From Marchantia polymorpha subsp. ruderalis (taxonomy: Eukaryota > Streptophyta > Marchantiopsida > Marchantiales > Marchantiaceae), in contig AP031351.1 of NCBI GenBank assembly GCA_037833965.1, positions 25,184,501-25,248,500 on the forward strand: 64,000 bases of DNA, written 5' to 3'. The translations under genes and the position numbers were made by a program. Of this stretch, positions 23,197-34,800 are shown in pieces. Every line of letters starts with the position of its first letter. Position 1 is the first letter of the stretch. The notes below the pieces were generated by a model. It was not told the origin of the DNA. It searched no databases and saw nothing but the letters and a program-made list of their open reading frames with translations.

Positions 23197-25792
23197 CTCA
23201 TAATAGGTGGCATTTGCCACTTTTTGGACTTTTTAATATACAGTGGTGTGCCACCTGAAAATGGCGCCACCTGAAGGTGCATTATCGCGAAAACCATCAA
23301 AATCAACATGAAAGTATGTGAAATTTGCGGTCTCATCATGTTCCCAAATGTAGGATGGTTGGTATTTTATTCTTGGTCGCGCTCCGGCTCCGCGAGAATG
23401 CTGCGCAGCAGCCCCGACTGCTTTGTTTGGAAGATCCCTTCCATGGAGAGGTTGGCTAAGGCTAGACGAATGGGATCGCACTCCCACTTGGCAATAGAGA
23501 ATTTGCCCTCGACCGACGTGGAATTGTGGAAAACGTCAGCCAATTTACCCAAAACTTCATGTAAATGCATGAAACGGCCACCAACAACGGCTAGCACTCA
23601 TTAAACCCGGTCGAAACCGTTTGCTTGTCGATGTTTTCCTTGAGCGCCCACTCATTTCGGTTTGTGTTGCAAAAGTCACAATGATCCTTCTAGACATTGT
23701 CGATATCAATTTCAGTCTCTGGAGACGCATGCCCAGCGGATCGAGTACGTCTGCAACGAAATGTTTATGAGAAAGGGACGCGATCTCTGCGGACATCAAC
23801 GGAGGGGCCTCCTCGATTGATGCGTGATTGTTGTTGTCACGTTTGGACATGATCTCCGACATGTCAATCACCAGATCGACGATGTAGCGGGCAACTTCAT
23901 GACTGACGATGATCTTGTCGTCGTCATTAAGCAAGTTTTATTGGTCTCGTGCGAACGATCCGTCGTGCTCCGCGATGAAGTCTGTAAGAGTATCGTATTG
24001 AATCCAACCGTCCGAATTTTGGTAGTATAGTGCCTCATCATACCCTTCTAGAAGCTCGTGGTCGTCGTGATGGATGTCCCACAAAGATATGACCAACGTG
24101 ATGATGTTCAAAATCATGTTGCATTGCTACAAGAGAACAAGTAGGTTTCTTTGAAGCTTTACAAACAATTTGTTGATCACTTTAACAACTAACATGATGG
24201 AGCACCCGATGATCCATCATATGATCGATGATGCTTGATGATGATGTTTGGCGTCGATATAATAATACAGAAGTACGCAATGTTTAAGCATTCACAACAA
24301 CATTGCGATGACATGCGTCCAACGATTCGTATCTTTGAATAGGTTGAGCCCATTTTGATGATGAGAATTGACTGAGCGCGCAAATACATTGAGAAAGCAT
24401 GAGCGATAGCGTAGAACTGACTGTCCATGACATTGTTTATGCCCCTTCTCATTTCCAAGTCGAGTTGGTGGAACGCACACCAGATACGTAGAGTAGGTTG
24501 TCTTGCTCACAAGTTGCGTCGCGACGCCCGAAACTTGTCCTGTCATTGTTGGTTCGCCGTATGTTGTAATACCAAGAAGCTTGTCGCGCCAGCCATCTTA
24601 CAGAGCGGTGAGCATTTTGATGATCTGTTGGCTGATATTGTTTGCCAAGTGGCGCTCAAAAAGTGGTAAGATGACTAAATGCAGGTTGTAAAGCATGTTG
24701 GCAATGCCGAGGCGGACGTAGATTTCAAAAAACGAGGTCCCACGGTGTGAGGAGCCATCAGGCAATGAATAATGCCCAAACAAGTTTGCGAGCAAAAATG
24801 GATGCCATGACGTGCAAGTTGATGCCAACTTTGACGCGGACGAACTGTCCGACATTGTAATCGTTGATGCCCGCGAGCAGCGGGTTCTTGCAAATCGTAT
24901 TGTGCTGATCGCTGACACGAACAGTTTGCCGAAATGTTAGCCTTAAGAAGGTATGAGCCACAGAGAGCTCATACTCAATCACGTTCTTGATGACGAACTT
25001 GTATGGTGAGTCATGGGCAGCATCAACCGTCTTTCCAAAGAGTTTGAGGGTGTTTAACTTCGTGATGACCTTGCTCTCGTCGTCGTCCTCCATATCGTCC
25101 TCTTAATGCCAGACCAAATTCCTGATTACCACGTACACAATGGTTGGCTTGATTTCAAACTTCATGGAGTTGCTCTACTTCTCATAATAAAACCCAATTG
25201 TGTGCTTTTTGTCGCTCAAAAAAGCACACTTCTGTTCGGACAACATCGGTTGATATTTCTCCTAGATTGTGGGATGCTGCTACTTGATATACCACTCCTT
25301 TTGAAAAGGAAATTTAAAACAGGCTGGCGTTGCTTTCTTGCCCCGATGACGGCGCTTGCGCTGACGTTTTGCCTAGATCATCATGTTGTCTTTGCTCTAC
25401 GACAAAACCTTGCAATAGTCTTCTTTGCCAGAGAGGACACAAAGCTGGCATTCAACCGCAGACACAACACTGGAGACATGATCTCGCTGGACAACTTCGA
25501 GCGCGAACTCATTACAATGTTTAGCCTGGAATGACGTCTTTTGTTTTGAACTCATCGAAGCTGTAGCAAAAGGCGAGCAAGAATCTACAAGCGGGAGCGA
25601 CATATCAAAGAAGTGCTGTAATTACGCAGTGTGTGAATGAACGGAAAGTCCCTGTGGATTGCGTCCGCTGCGGAGTGCGGCAGGAACGGAGTATCTCGAG
25701 GAACTCAAAAAACACTTGATAAAAAGTGGCGTCCGGGTAGAGTCAGGAAGTGGCAAAGGTGGCGTCTAAAAGTAGATGCCACCTTTTATGAG
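23197..25792 (-). mobile_element. decayed DNA transposon, hAT-like, with TIRs
   Basis: The left end CTCATAATAGGTGGCAT (23197-23213) matches the reverse complement of the right end (25776-25792) at 16 of 17 bases. GGTGGC/GCCACC motifs are repeated inside both ends (for example 23244-23275 and 25740-25785), like the subterminal transposase-binding repeats of hAT elements. Between them lie broken minus-strand coding remains of a transposase. No clear target-site duplication is visible outside the repeats; the first bases of the inverted repeat could themselves include it. The element is about 2.6 kb and certainly not autonomous now. Confidence 0.6.
23557..25603 (-). pseudogene. broken hAT/DUF659-like transposase
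   Basis: Read on the minus strand from about 25.6 to 23.6 kb, fragments in changing frames line up with one family order. First comes a Cys-x2-Cys finger-like start (VECQLCVLSGKE). Next come NPLLAGINDYNVGQFVRVKV, then DGSSHRGTSFFEIYVR and LYNLHLVILPLFERH, then WRDKLLGITT with TMTGQVSGVATQLVS, and finally MYLRAQSILIIKMG and NRWTHV. This succession (SSDG/HRGTSFFDIR, HLVAMPLFERHT, DGENTMTGR, KTNRWVHLGR) is one I recall from hAT-like, RNase-H-fold transposase proteins of plants and oomycetes. At least four frame changes and several stops separate the pieces, so it is a pseudogene. The family name is from memory and moderately sure. Confidence 0.55.
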
Positions 25793-25803
25793 GCCGGGTT
25801 TAG

Positions 25804-25866
25804 CGTCAATCTTGACTAGATCAATTGAACAGACTTTATCGTCAATCTTGTCTAGCTCAATCACAT
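25804..25866. repeat. two 36-bp tandem units, right of transposon
   Basis: CGTCAATCTTGACTAGATCA at 25804 and CGTCAATCTTGTCTAGCTCA at 25840 start consecutive copies of the unit that also lies at 23154, left of the transposon. The second copy loses similarity after about 27 bp. Confidence 0.65.
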
Positions 25867-25869
25867 GCT

Positions 25870-27985
25870 CAAAAAATCCACTGATACTGGTGTTCCTTCT
25901 TGATCATTAATGACATAATGATTAAACTCTCCCTCCCCTTACCTTTCGTGAGCGGAGATTTCACCTTATCATGACAAAGAGCATAATAAGTCTCTCCCTT
26001 TTTCAATGATCTAGATCTCATTGAAAAAAAAATCCATAATGACAAGAACCTTACAAGCTACTAAATCTCATAGATTGGAATTCTACATTGATCAAAGCAC
26101 ATAATCTTGTACTCCTAGATCCAGATAACGTTATTGAGGTTAACTTCCATTAAGTAGTTACCTCACGTTCTAGCTACTTATAGATATGTTAGTTGCCGGT
26201 GTTTAATATTTATATCTTGGATCTATCATACATGACGTTCATTACAATCTCAAGATGCTATTTCCTCGTGGACATAGCAATTGAGGATGAACCATGTTAT
26301 ACGCTTGTCTCTCTTGTGTTGATTGTTAGCCTGAATGCTTTGTCACTAATGATTCTCAGGTTTTACACTTACAAATGATATTAGAGCGATTGATTTGGTG
26401 CTTCTGACTCAAAGAACGTTTGGTTTGGTGCTTAAGAGTGAATGAATGAGAAGAGTTCATAGTTGTATCAAGTTCAACCAGTAAAGTTTTTTCAAAAAAC
26501 TTGTTGGAAAGTTTTCAATAGAGCTTGAGTTCATTTTTTGAAGTTTGATAGTTCTTCAAAAGTTTGTGGTCCAAGATTTGACGGTTTGTGATGATGTAAC
26601 AGTGAGACAATTTGTATGAGTTAGGATCACTAGACTAACATTGAAGTTTCTTGATTTCTCAATACAATTTTTGATTGTTTTTTCTCTTCAAGTTTTATAT
26701 CCTATTTTTTTAAAAATCCTTATGCAGCTATGTAGTCGATACTACTACTTGTTGATATAGTTTTTTACTTTGGTATAAGTGGTATCAAAAGTACTTTCGT
26801 CTCATTCAATCGACAATACTTGAAGTTTTTTGCTTCTATTTTTGACAAACTTCTTGTGCAGATTTATAGTCAAGATAGATATTTTACTTTGCTATGAGTG
26901 ATATCATAGAAGTGTCTTGTTGAAGTATCGAGCTCCTGATATTCTAATAATGAGTCACCAGAAAGTGATCTCTCGTAGGGAGAGCTACTTTGAATGTTGA
27001 GGAGCAAATTTTTAGAATTTGAGTTCGAAGGCTATGATGGGAGATTCAGTGTTTCGTTACAAGTTTAATTTGACAAGAAAACGCAAACGTGCAAAAGAAG
27101 AATTCTGATGAATTGCTTTAAAAAAATTTAGGATTGAAAATGCGTCCTTAGAGTATATACTAAACGTGTTGCTCTCTGAATATTGTGTTACGAAGAACTT
27201 TTATGAAGTCTATATATTTCAAACTTGATACTTTGATCGAGCAGTCGGAAAACTGATCATTTGATCAGTCTCTGAATTCGGGTTTGTCTACGGGAGGAAC
27301 ACATCTCAACTATTCAATGTTCTTTTATGTTGAGTCATAGGTCAGGACTTGCTCAAGCAGTGTACGATAATAGTCCATGAATCTTGCCCCTACGTGCAAA
27401 AGTGAGTGGAGTTGCACGTCTTCAGAATGTCATCTTTACATATTACTTGTGCACTACATCAACAGTCGTTGCTTTTGTCATTGAAGAGAAGAGATTGGCA
27501 CTCGTTGCAGCAGTGTTGGTGGTTAGAGGAGGTCTTGCGTACTCATAATTGGGTACCGGAAGACGTAGTAAACATTATGTGTCCGAACTACTCGCTAACG
27601 GTGCTATCACATGAATATTGTCTCCGTTTTTTGGAAAATTAATGTCCAAAGAACACAAGTTTGAAGGTGACTACAATCAGGTCCATAGCCGTTTGAGTAT
27701 TCTTTCAGAGAGCATTGTGTTTTATGGATGATAGTATAGGAAGGCTTGATTATATCAATGCGCTTTATGAATCTTGTGAAGCATTTGGAGATTGTTGTAC
27801 ACAATTAGTGGTGATTTTTTATGATAAGATTTTATGCCTAAGTCTTTGGAGGCCATATTTGAAGTTGTTCTTATCATTGGCCATTTTTTTTTGCGATAAC
27901 TTGAAGTCTAATGCGACTACTTTAGGTTATGCGAGTAACATGTGCTATCACACTACGTCATCATCTCACTATTTCAGTCCATGGA
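25870..27985. other. intergenic with possible old LTR-element remains
   Basis: No coding sequence is recognised. At 26780-26791 TGGTATCAAAAG resembles the copia primer-binding site TGGTATCAGAGC. The block 26127-26185 is diverged-similar to 37838-37892 (shared TTAACTTC..TTAA, GT.ACCTCA.GTT and TTATAG elements in the same order). These may be traces of an older LTR element flanking the copia insertion, but the evidence is thin. Confidence 0.3.
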
Positions 27986-28282
27986 TGTAAGATAACGAGG
28001 TCTAATTAACACAATGAGAACAGATGCTTTACTCAAAATGCGAAATACAATATCTAGTGAGTGTGGGGCGCAGCTCACTTCCTCGTTTGCTAATTTGAGT
28101 GTCTATTGTTGATAACCTCAGCTTAAATGCTGCCAATCACATGTTGAGCTATCCGTTCACATAGCCGCCAGTCTCACCCACCAGCTTCTCATGAAACGCT
28201 CAGCCGTCGGGTTGTGGCCACGTCAGCAGGGTGGAGCTAAGTCACTCAAAGTGACATCTGGACAGTCTTCAAACTGCCAACA
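27986..28282 (-). repeat. 3' LTR of copia element
   Basis: Starts TGTAAGATAACGAGG and ends AACTGCCAACA (plus strand), the TG...CA form of an LTR, and matches 36947-37244 along its whole length with scattered substitutions. In element orientation it is the 3' LTR. The short purine-rich run just right of it (reverse complement GAGGAGA) is a candidate polypurine tract. Confidence 0.85.
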
Positions 28283-28532
28283 TCTCCTCGATACACAGGT
28301 ATCTGAGTGAAAAACTTGCTGGCTATGGCAACACGTGAAGAACATTCGGTAGGCAACGCTTTGGCTTTACTTGATAATGTGTATGTGTGGCTGATCTTTA
28401 TTTTCAATTTGTGGATGTTCTGCAGCCTTCTACACTGATTAGCTAGGTCCGCGAAGGAGTTCTTGAAGCGGTGTTTCTTGGCAGCTTCAAGTGAGAATCA
28501 CCCTCAAAAGTCAACATGAAATCCTGGAAACT

Positions 28533-28664
28533 GAGTTGAGTGCTGATTCTTTAACGACTCCGTTGTCAATTGGTGCCGCTCCCTTGAAGCTAAGCGCTGA
28601 GTCAAGTGCTGATTCTTCAACGACTCCACCCTCAGTTGATGCCGCTTTTTTGAAGGTGAGCGTT
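28533..28664. repeat. 66-bp tandem duplication inside copia 3' region
   Basis: Two adjacent 66-bp copies start GAGTTGAGTGCTGATTCTTT (28533) and GAGTCAAGTGCTGATTCTTC (28599). They fall in an open minus-strand frame of 111 codons (28846-28511) between RNase H and the 3' LTR. Being a multiple of three, the duplication keeps that frame. The product, if any, is unrecognised. Confidence 0.7.
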
Positions 28665-29109
28665 GGACAATGTTGTTCATGCGGAACCCTAATTTCCGCC
28701 TTGCTTGATGAAATTGTCAAAGATAAGCTTTGGTTCACCTTCTGTAAACTTGTTGCTATGCCTTTGTAGCTTGAACGTGTCGTGGAGGAGCTTCGTAGGA
28801 GATACTTTAGAATGGAAAGTTCAGAATTTTCTATAGCTAGGTGCATCGTGATACAATGATTTTGTGCTACACCACTGGATTGTTTGGATGACTACTAACG
28901 TCCAAACTAACGGTTGCTCCATGAGCTAGCTCATTTTAGAGTTGTAGTTTTTGAAAGCATGGAAAGGATTGAAAGTAAGCTTCGATATACTAGAACTAGA
29001 TCCAAGTCTCTGCCTATCTATGTATCACTCCAGGATTGCCCTTCTAGTTGGAATGATTGCTTTGATTAATACAATCTTTAGCTCTTGTGTAATAAACGGA
29101 TTTTGATCC

Positions 29110-29660
29110 TTTCTTTCATCAACTTTCTCTAGCTCTGTGTTTATTAAACCTAATTGGTTTCGAATTCTCTCAAAGCTGGTTCTTCCTAGAGGCTTTGTTA
29201 AGATATCGGCAAGCTAATCAGTGGTAGTCACATATTCCAGATTGATTCCACTAGACTACACCTTCTCACGAATGAAGTGGTGGCGTACCTCGATGTGTTT
29301 GATGCGCTTGTGGTATACAAGATTGTGGGAGAGATTCATACTCCCCTGATTGTCACCGTGGATTGTCGTTGCTTGTTGCAGATCATGTACGTGAATTTAT
29401 CCCAGTAGCCTTCTCAACCAAACAGCTTCCATGGCACCTTCAGACAACGCCATGTATTTGGATCCTGTCAAAAAAAGTGCAACAGTCGAGTGCTTGCGGC
29501 TATTTCAGGTTATAGGTGTTTTTTCCATGAGGAAGATGAAACCGGTGATGGACTTCCTGTTGTAGGAATCAGTCGCCTGATTGGCATTAGTGAAACCGAT
29601 AAGCTCGCTTGTTCCCTCCTCCGTACAGCAAGGTTTATCCAGTAGTGCCCATAAGGTACC
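29110..29660 (-). pseudogene. copia RNase H domain, broken
   Basis: Minus-strand translation gives pieces of the copia RNase H in order: GFTNANQATDSYNRKSITGF, then SKYMALSEGAMEAVWLRRLL, then TIHGDNQGSMNLSHNLVYHK, then IKHIEVRHHFIREKV and LADILTKPLGRTSFERIRNQ. The catalytic pattern is only partly kept (N where D is usual in the opening GFTNAN). In-frame stops interrupt it. It continues the reverse transcriptase and ends the pol region. Confidence 0.75.
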
Positions 29661-30450
29661 GGAACTGATGCTTAACGGCCTGGAGGTGAGACTCTTGTGA
29701 TTTTAACATAAAACGACTAACAACACATGCTCCCAGACAGAAGTTCGGGCGCTTGTGAGACAAAAATATGAGTTTTTCCACCATGTGCTGGTAGCGAGTG
29801 ATGTTAGTGGCGGGGGCTTGCGTATCTGGAGCCAACTTGAGCTTCTCAACCATGGGAGTTGAGACAGGTGTGAAGTCTTGGAGTCCAAACTCATGAAGAA
29901 TATCCTTAATGTATTGTCGCTGTGTGACTAGAATGCCCTCCGGTTTGAATAGAAATTCGAGTCCTAGATAGCAATCCCAAGTCTTACATCTCAAATTCTT
30001 CTTGAATTTTTGCCCGTATTGAGAAAATGCGCTCGGCGTTGTGGTCAGTAAGATACACGTCATCGACGTAAAGTATTCCATGCATGAGTCGTGGATGAGT
30101 TGGAGAAACCTAGCGGAGGAGAGACATACATTACCTCAGTGATGACGCCGTTGAGGAAAGCTGTTTTTATATCAAGATGGTAGATTGACGAGCCTTGATG
30201 TCCTGCTAATGCCACCACGCTGCGAAGAGTATTCCATTTGACGACCAGGTCAAAGGTCTTGTTGTAATTCTGACCGGCTTGTTGCTAGAAACCTCGTGCA
30301 ACAATGCAAGCCTTCAACTTTGCTGTGGTGCCATCTGCATTTGTCTTAACTCTAAAGACTCACTTTGTGGAAATAGCTTTGCAATCAGGAGGTAGTGGAA
30401 CCAAGCTCTAGGTATTGTTTTTGTAAATTGATTCTAGCTCTGCTTTCATG
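29635..30450 (-). pseudogene. copia reverse transcriptase, broken
   Basis: From right to left on the minus strand: WKTTMKAELESIYKNNT, KLKACIVARGF, YNKTFDLVVKWNTLRSVVAL and YHLDIKTAFLNGVITEVMYV. Next comes the catalytic box ILYVDDVYLT (YVDD at 30070-30059, intact), then the MKDLG motif with its Lys codon turned into a stop. After a frameshift, a 148-codon open frame (30081-29635) carries ILVTQRQYIKDILHEFGL and later RYQHMVEKLIFLSHKRP. At least four stops and one frameshift break the reading frame. The order and motifs are diagnostic of Ty1/copia. Confidence 0.85.
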
Positions 30451-30994
30451 GTTGTTTTCCATCCGAGATGTAGTAAGGCTGCTTCTACAGAGGCATCAAG
30501 GCAAGTGAGCTCTAAAGATTCCAGTACGTTGAGATGAAAATCACTGAACCAAGCAAGTGGACGAGGAGTGCGTCCGCTACGAGTTGTGAGGACAAATGGA
30601 TCTGATGAAGGAACATCAGTGCAACTGTTGCTTGGTGGAGGCTCGCGACGTCAATAAGTGTAGAGTGGGAGTTGGGCCTTAGACGAGATGTCGGGCTGAA
30701 GTGGAATGTCTAACATGAGATCTCTATAAGAGAGTTTAGAGGAGCATCACCAAAAATTTGAGCATTGTGCGGACTTCTTGATGGTGAGAGTACAGGAACC
30801 AAGATGTTGGCAAATAAGAGAGTGGAAGCATGAATGTTGGGCCCTGGGAGAGAGAGCATTGAAGAAGGGTTTGAGCGATCCGAAGCGGGAACGCCGGTGC
30901 TTGGATGTTTGAAAGAAGACCTTGGGGCCGCTGGAACATTTGATGTTTGACTCGAATTGTCACTGGAGGATGACTCAAGCGGCAGAAGGGACTG

Positions 30995-31825
30995 CTAGTT
31001 GATATTAGCAAGTGGCTGTGAAGTTGAGGCAGCATTGGGAGTTATGCATGGAAAGGTAAGTTTATCAAACTTAACATCTTTTGAAACAAAGATTTTGTGT
31101 GATGGCCAATGATAGTTTCTGAAACCTCTAGAGACAGCATTGTATCCAACAAAAATACATTCGCTTGATTGGGGTGTCCATTTCTTGTGCTTTGGAGAGT
31201 TGTTTAGTACAAAACTCTTGCACCCAAACACACGAAGATGGTCCACAGTTGGTACCTTGTCTGTCAGGTGCTTGAAGGGAGTGACTACATTGTTGGCCTT
31301 GGTTGAAGTTCTATTTGTCACATAATTTGCAGAAGTCACGGCTTCAATTCGAAGGTGGGCAGTAATTCCATTTGCATACGCCATACACCTGGCCTTGTCA
31401 AGCAAGGTTCAGTTTTTTCGTTCCGCCATGTCGTTTTGATGCGGTGTGTAGGTATAAATGAGCTGTCCGAGGATTCCAGATTCATCGTAGAATCTTATGA
31501 AGTTGTGTAAAATGTACTCTCCTCCATTCTCCGATCGTATAGCCTTGATGCGGTGAGAGATTTGCAACTCAATTATAGCTTTGATTTGATTAAATTTTAC
31601 TAGTGTTTTAGATTTACTCTTGAGAAAATAAAGCCATGAACGTCAACTAAAGTCATTGATGATTGTATGTATATACTTGGAGCCTGATAAGGATTTTGAA
31701 TTGAGTGGTTTGCATATATCAATATGAAGGAGCTCTAGAGGTTGCTGAGCACGTGTGGCAACTTTGCGAACTAAGTCAGCAGGTCCTGGAGGTAGTGTTT
31801 TAGGCTTGGGAGAGTGTGATTGCTT
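30995..31825 (-). pseudogene. copia integrase core, broken
   Basis: Right to left: LPPGPADLVRKVATRAQQPL, ELLHIDICKPLNSKSLSGS, KYIHTIINDFS then a stop, KAIRSENGGEYILHNFIRFY, LIYTYTPHQNDMAERKN then a stop. A 136-codon open frame (31405-30995) follows with NRTSTKANNVVTPFKHLTDK, LRVFGCKSFVLNN and SECIFVGYNAVSRGFR. Elements of the DDE core (HID, END/ENGGE, HQN..AERKN) are recognisable. The two stops replace codons that are normally Trp/Arg-type, so the protein is not made. The extreme N-terminus with its zinc-binding residues is cut off by the nested insertion. Confidence 0.85.
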
Positions 31826-31831
31826 CTTGTG

Positions 31832-34800
31832 GTGCCTAGTTTATTTGTTTTTCTTCAAAAATCAACAAAACTTAAACATATTTGTGTAGAAGGTAGACAT
31901 ATGAGTTAGAAGGAGTAGATTTAGAGAAGTTATGATAGAATTAGTTAGAGTTCGTCTTTGGCCGAAGATCTTCAGATCTTTGGCGCAGCCTTTTTTGAAC
32001 AATGCAAGATTTGTGTCTTCGGAGAAGACATCAAAATCAATTCGAATTACGCAACGGGCCGGGCAACTTCACACGCGTCGAGAATTTTACTGGATGCGGG
32101 AGGAGGCAATGTTAAGGCATCAAGGGAAAAGCAAAGGCAGAAGCGAGTGCGCCAACATTGCGATATCGAACGAGAGCAAATGTGGACGAAAAAGGAGAGA
32201 TCGATCGACATCGATTCCACAACGGGGCGAATTGGAGACATGGCGCCGGTCAAAGAAGAGTGACAAGGTGCGGAAATCGGTTCCCTTGAAGGTACCCTAC
32301 GAGGAATTGCGACCCTTCAGGCGCGAGCTCTGCGAATTGCGTCTTGATTTTCTCTTATGGAATTGGAATTGCATCTCGTTGAGCATCTGCAAAGAAATTA
32401 TGGATAAGAACAAGACCGAGGGCGAGGATCTCCGAGGCAATCCAATGTTGTGGACGATTGAGCATTGGGCGAACGTGATGGGGCCGTGCGTAGGCAGCGA
32501 CGAGGACCTCTTGTTTGTAAATAGTAGCGTGAAATTCACGCGCATAGAAGAATTCTCTTACGACCCACTCTTCAATTCTGGGAGATCGGGGACGAATGGA
32601 TGGAAAACCGTCGACTACACGGATCCAAAGAGCCGGGCAATAGCATTGGGCATTATGCACATCCTAAGACCGGCACGAACGACTTATGTCACGGCCTGGC
32701 AAGTGGGATTCTTCAAACGCGTCTTGAAGGAACAGCGGGTGCATTGGGCAAGAATCTTTTATGATCTTGTCTGGGTGAATGCGAGTTCCCGATGGACAAG
32801 GCCGTTTGTTAATCATTTGACTTCCTTCCTTGTGAATTTTTATCGAGGCATGGTACTGCTTACAAGGGAGTAGGAGAAGCAAATTCCGAGCGAGCGGGAA
32901 ATCTTAGCAGCTGAGGGAAGGGACCGAAGAAGAGGATAACAGTCAACCTCAAATTCCACCACAAACGACATCACGAGGACCCGTTCAGGTGGACGTTCTG
33001 CCGAATCGAGAGAAGCCAGGACGGCGATTGGCGAAGACATGGAAGGTGGTGACTGATGACGAGGAGAATTTCACGCTAGGGGTAAAAAGAGCGGAAACTG
33101 AGATAGAAGGAATTAGGCCGTCAAGAAATCGCTCGAGACCGAAGAGGAAGGCGAGTCGAGGGTTAGTAGTAACCAAAGTTTCGGACAGCAGTGTGGAAAA
33201 GACAGTTGCCCCAATTGTAGACACACCCGAAGTAGCAGCTGCCGAGTCGACACAGCCTGTGGTGATCCAAGGACCTTCGGCGGTACTAGTCAAAGTTCCA
33301 GAAGACGTGACAGTGGAACCTTCGAAGGAAGGAACATAGATGGTCAGTCCAAACTCTCTTTCTTTGGAGCGGACGCGGTCTGTGGGGAGTAAGGATGTAC
33401 TTCAGCCGAAGATCGGAGGAGAAGTAATGGCGGAGGTTATGTTGAGAGAAGCAATCTTGGAACCGATTGTGGCAGAGGTTGTTGGGACTGTGGGGAATCA
33501 GGTAGAAGAACCAGGGCCGCCACCACAAGAGGATGAAGTGAGGATGAAGACTTCGGGCGAAGAGGTGAAGACCTTGGAGATTACCTTCCCCAACTTCTTA
33601 CAAGATAGTGTGGTTCCATTACTGAAGTATTTGGACAGAAAGAGAGAGAAGTATGTTGTGTCAAAGGAGGCAGGGTTCTATGTACAGTTAGTGAGGAACA
33701 AAATTAAGATCAAGAGAGCAGTAGCAGTGAAGAGGGAGTGGGATTCCGCAACTGAGTTGGCACGGAGCGAGCTGCAATCTTGTTAGCCGAGTGCGCAGCA
33801 GCGAAGGCGGCAGTGAAGGAGCGAGAAAACCAACTCCGGGAACATGAGATCGAGTGCAAAGTGCTGCAGTTGAATTTGGCGAAGGAATCCGAACGGTGTG
33901 CAGAGTTAGAGAAAACTTGTGGCGGACTTCGTATCTCTAACGAGAATGGGCAGAAGATGACAGTGGATTTGCTCGCGAGATTGGAGAAATCTAGAGAAGC
34001 GTATGATGCGGCAGTCCAACAATCGGAGAGGCTGATCAAAACTGCCAAGAGGCGGGAGAAGAAGTATGCCGAAGAGCTTGCGGAAATTGAAGCCCGAAGA
34101 GCTAAAGAAGTTCGTATCGCCGAAGAACTTTGGAGAAAAATTGCAGAGGCGAAGACGTCGGAAGAGGATTTTCGTAGTAAGATTGCGGAGATTGCGAGTA
34201 AGTGTGACATGGAATTCCGACGCGCGGAGGAGCTATCAACGAGACAGAGGGAATCCAGAAGCACAAAGAGGAGTTGACGAATTGGGCCAAGAAATTGCCA
34301 AATTGCGAATGGACCAAGTCTTTGGAGGTCGAATGTAGATTAAGGGTTGAATCGGAATGTCGACGGTTGCAGGAGCAATTAGTTAAGGCTGACATGAGAT
34401 CGCAAGAGTCGCGAAGTAGAATGGAAAAGGCAAAGAATGCCTACCGTCATCTGCGTGACGAAAAAACCGATGACTTGAGATTGCGTGTAGAGAAGTGCAT
34501 GCGTGGATTCGAGATGTGGGGATTGCAAACAGTAAAGTGGCTAAGGTTAGATTTGCTGGAGCGACGATTGATGAGCACTAAGACCAGCGGATCCGCACGA
34601 CAGAAGTAGATTGTAGAAATAATTAAGACATTTTCCGAGGGATTCGATGAGGCACGCCAGAATGTAGAGTTAGAGATTGTAAACGTTTTGCGTAGATTAG
34701 GAGCAGAGAATAGTTGAGACGACGCCGTAACCGCTACATCGGACGGCACGGCCCTTGAGAATGATTCGCCTCAGGCGGTTGAGATCCTAGAGTTGCCATT

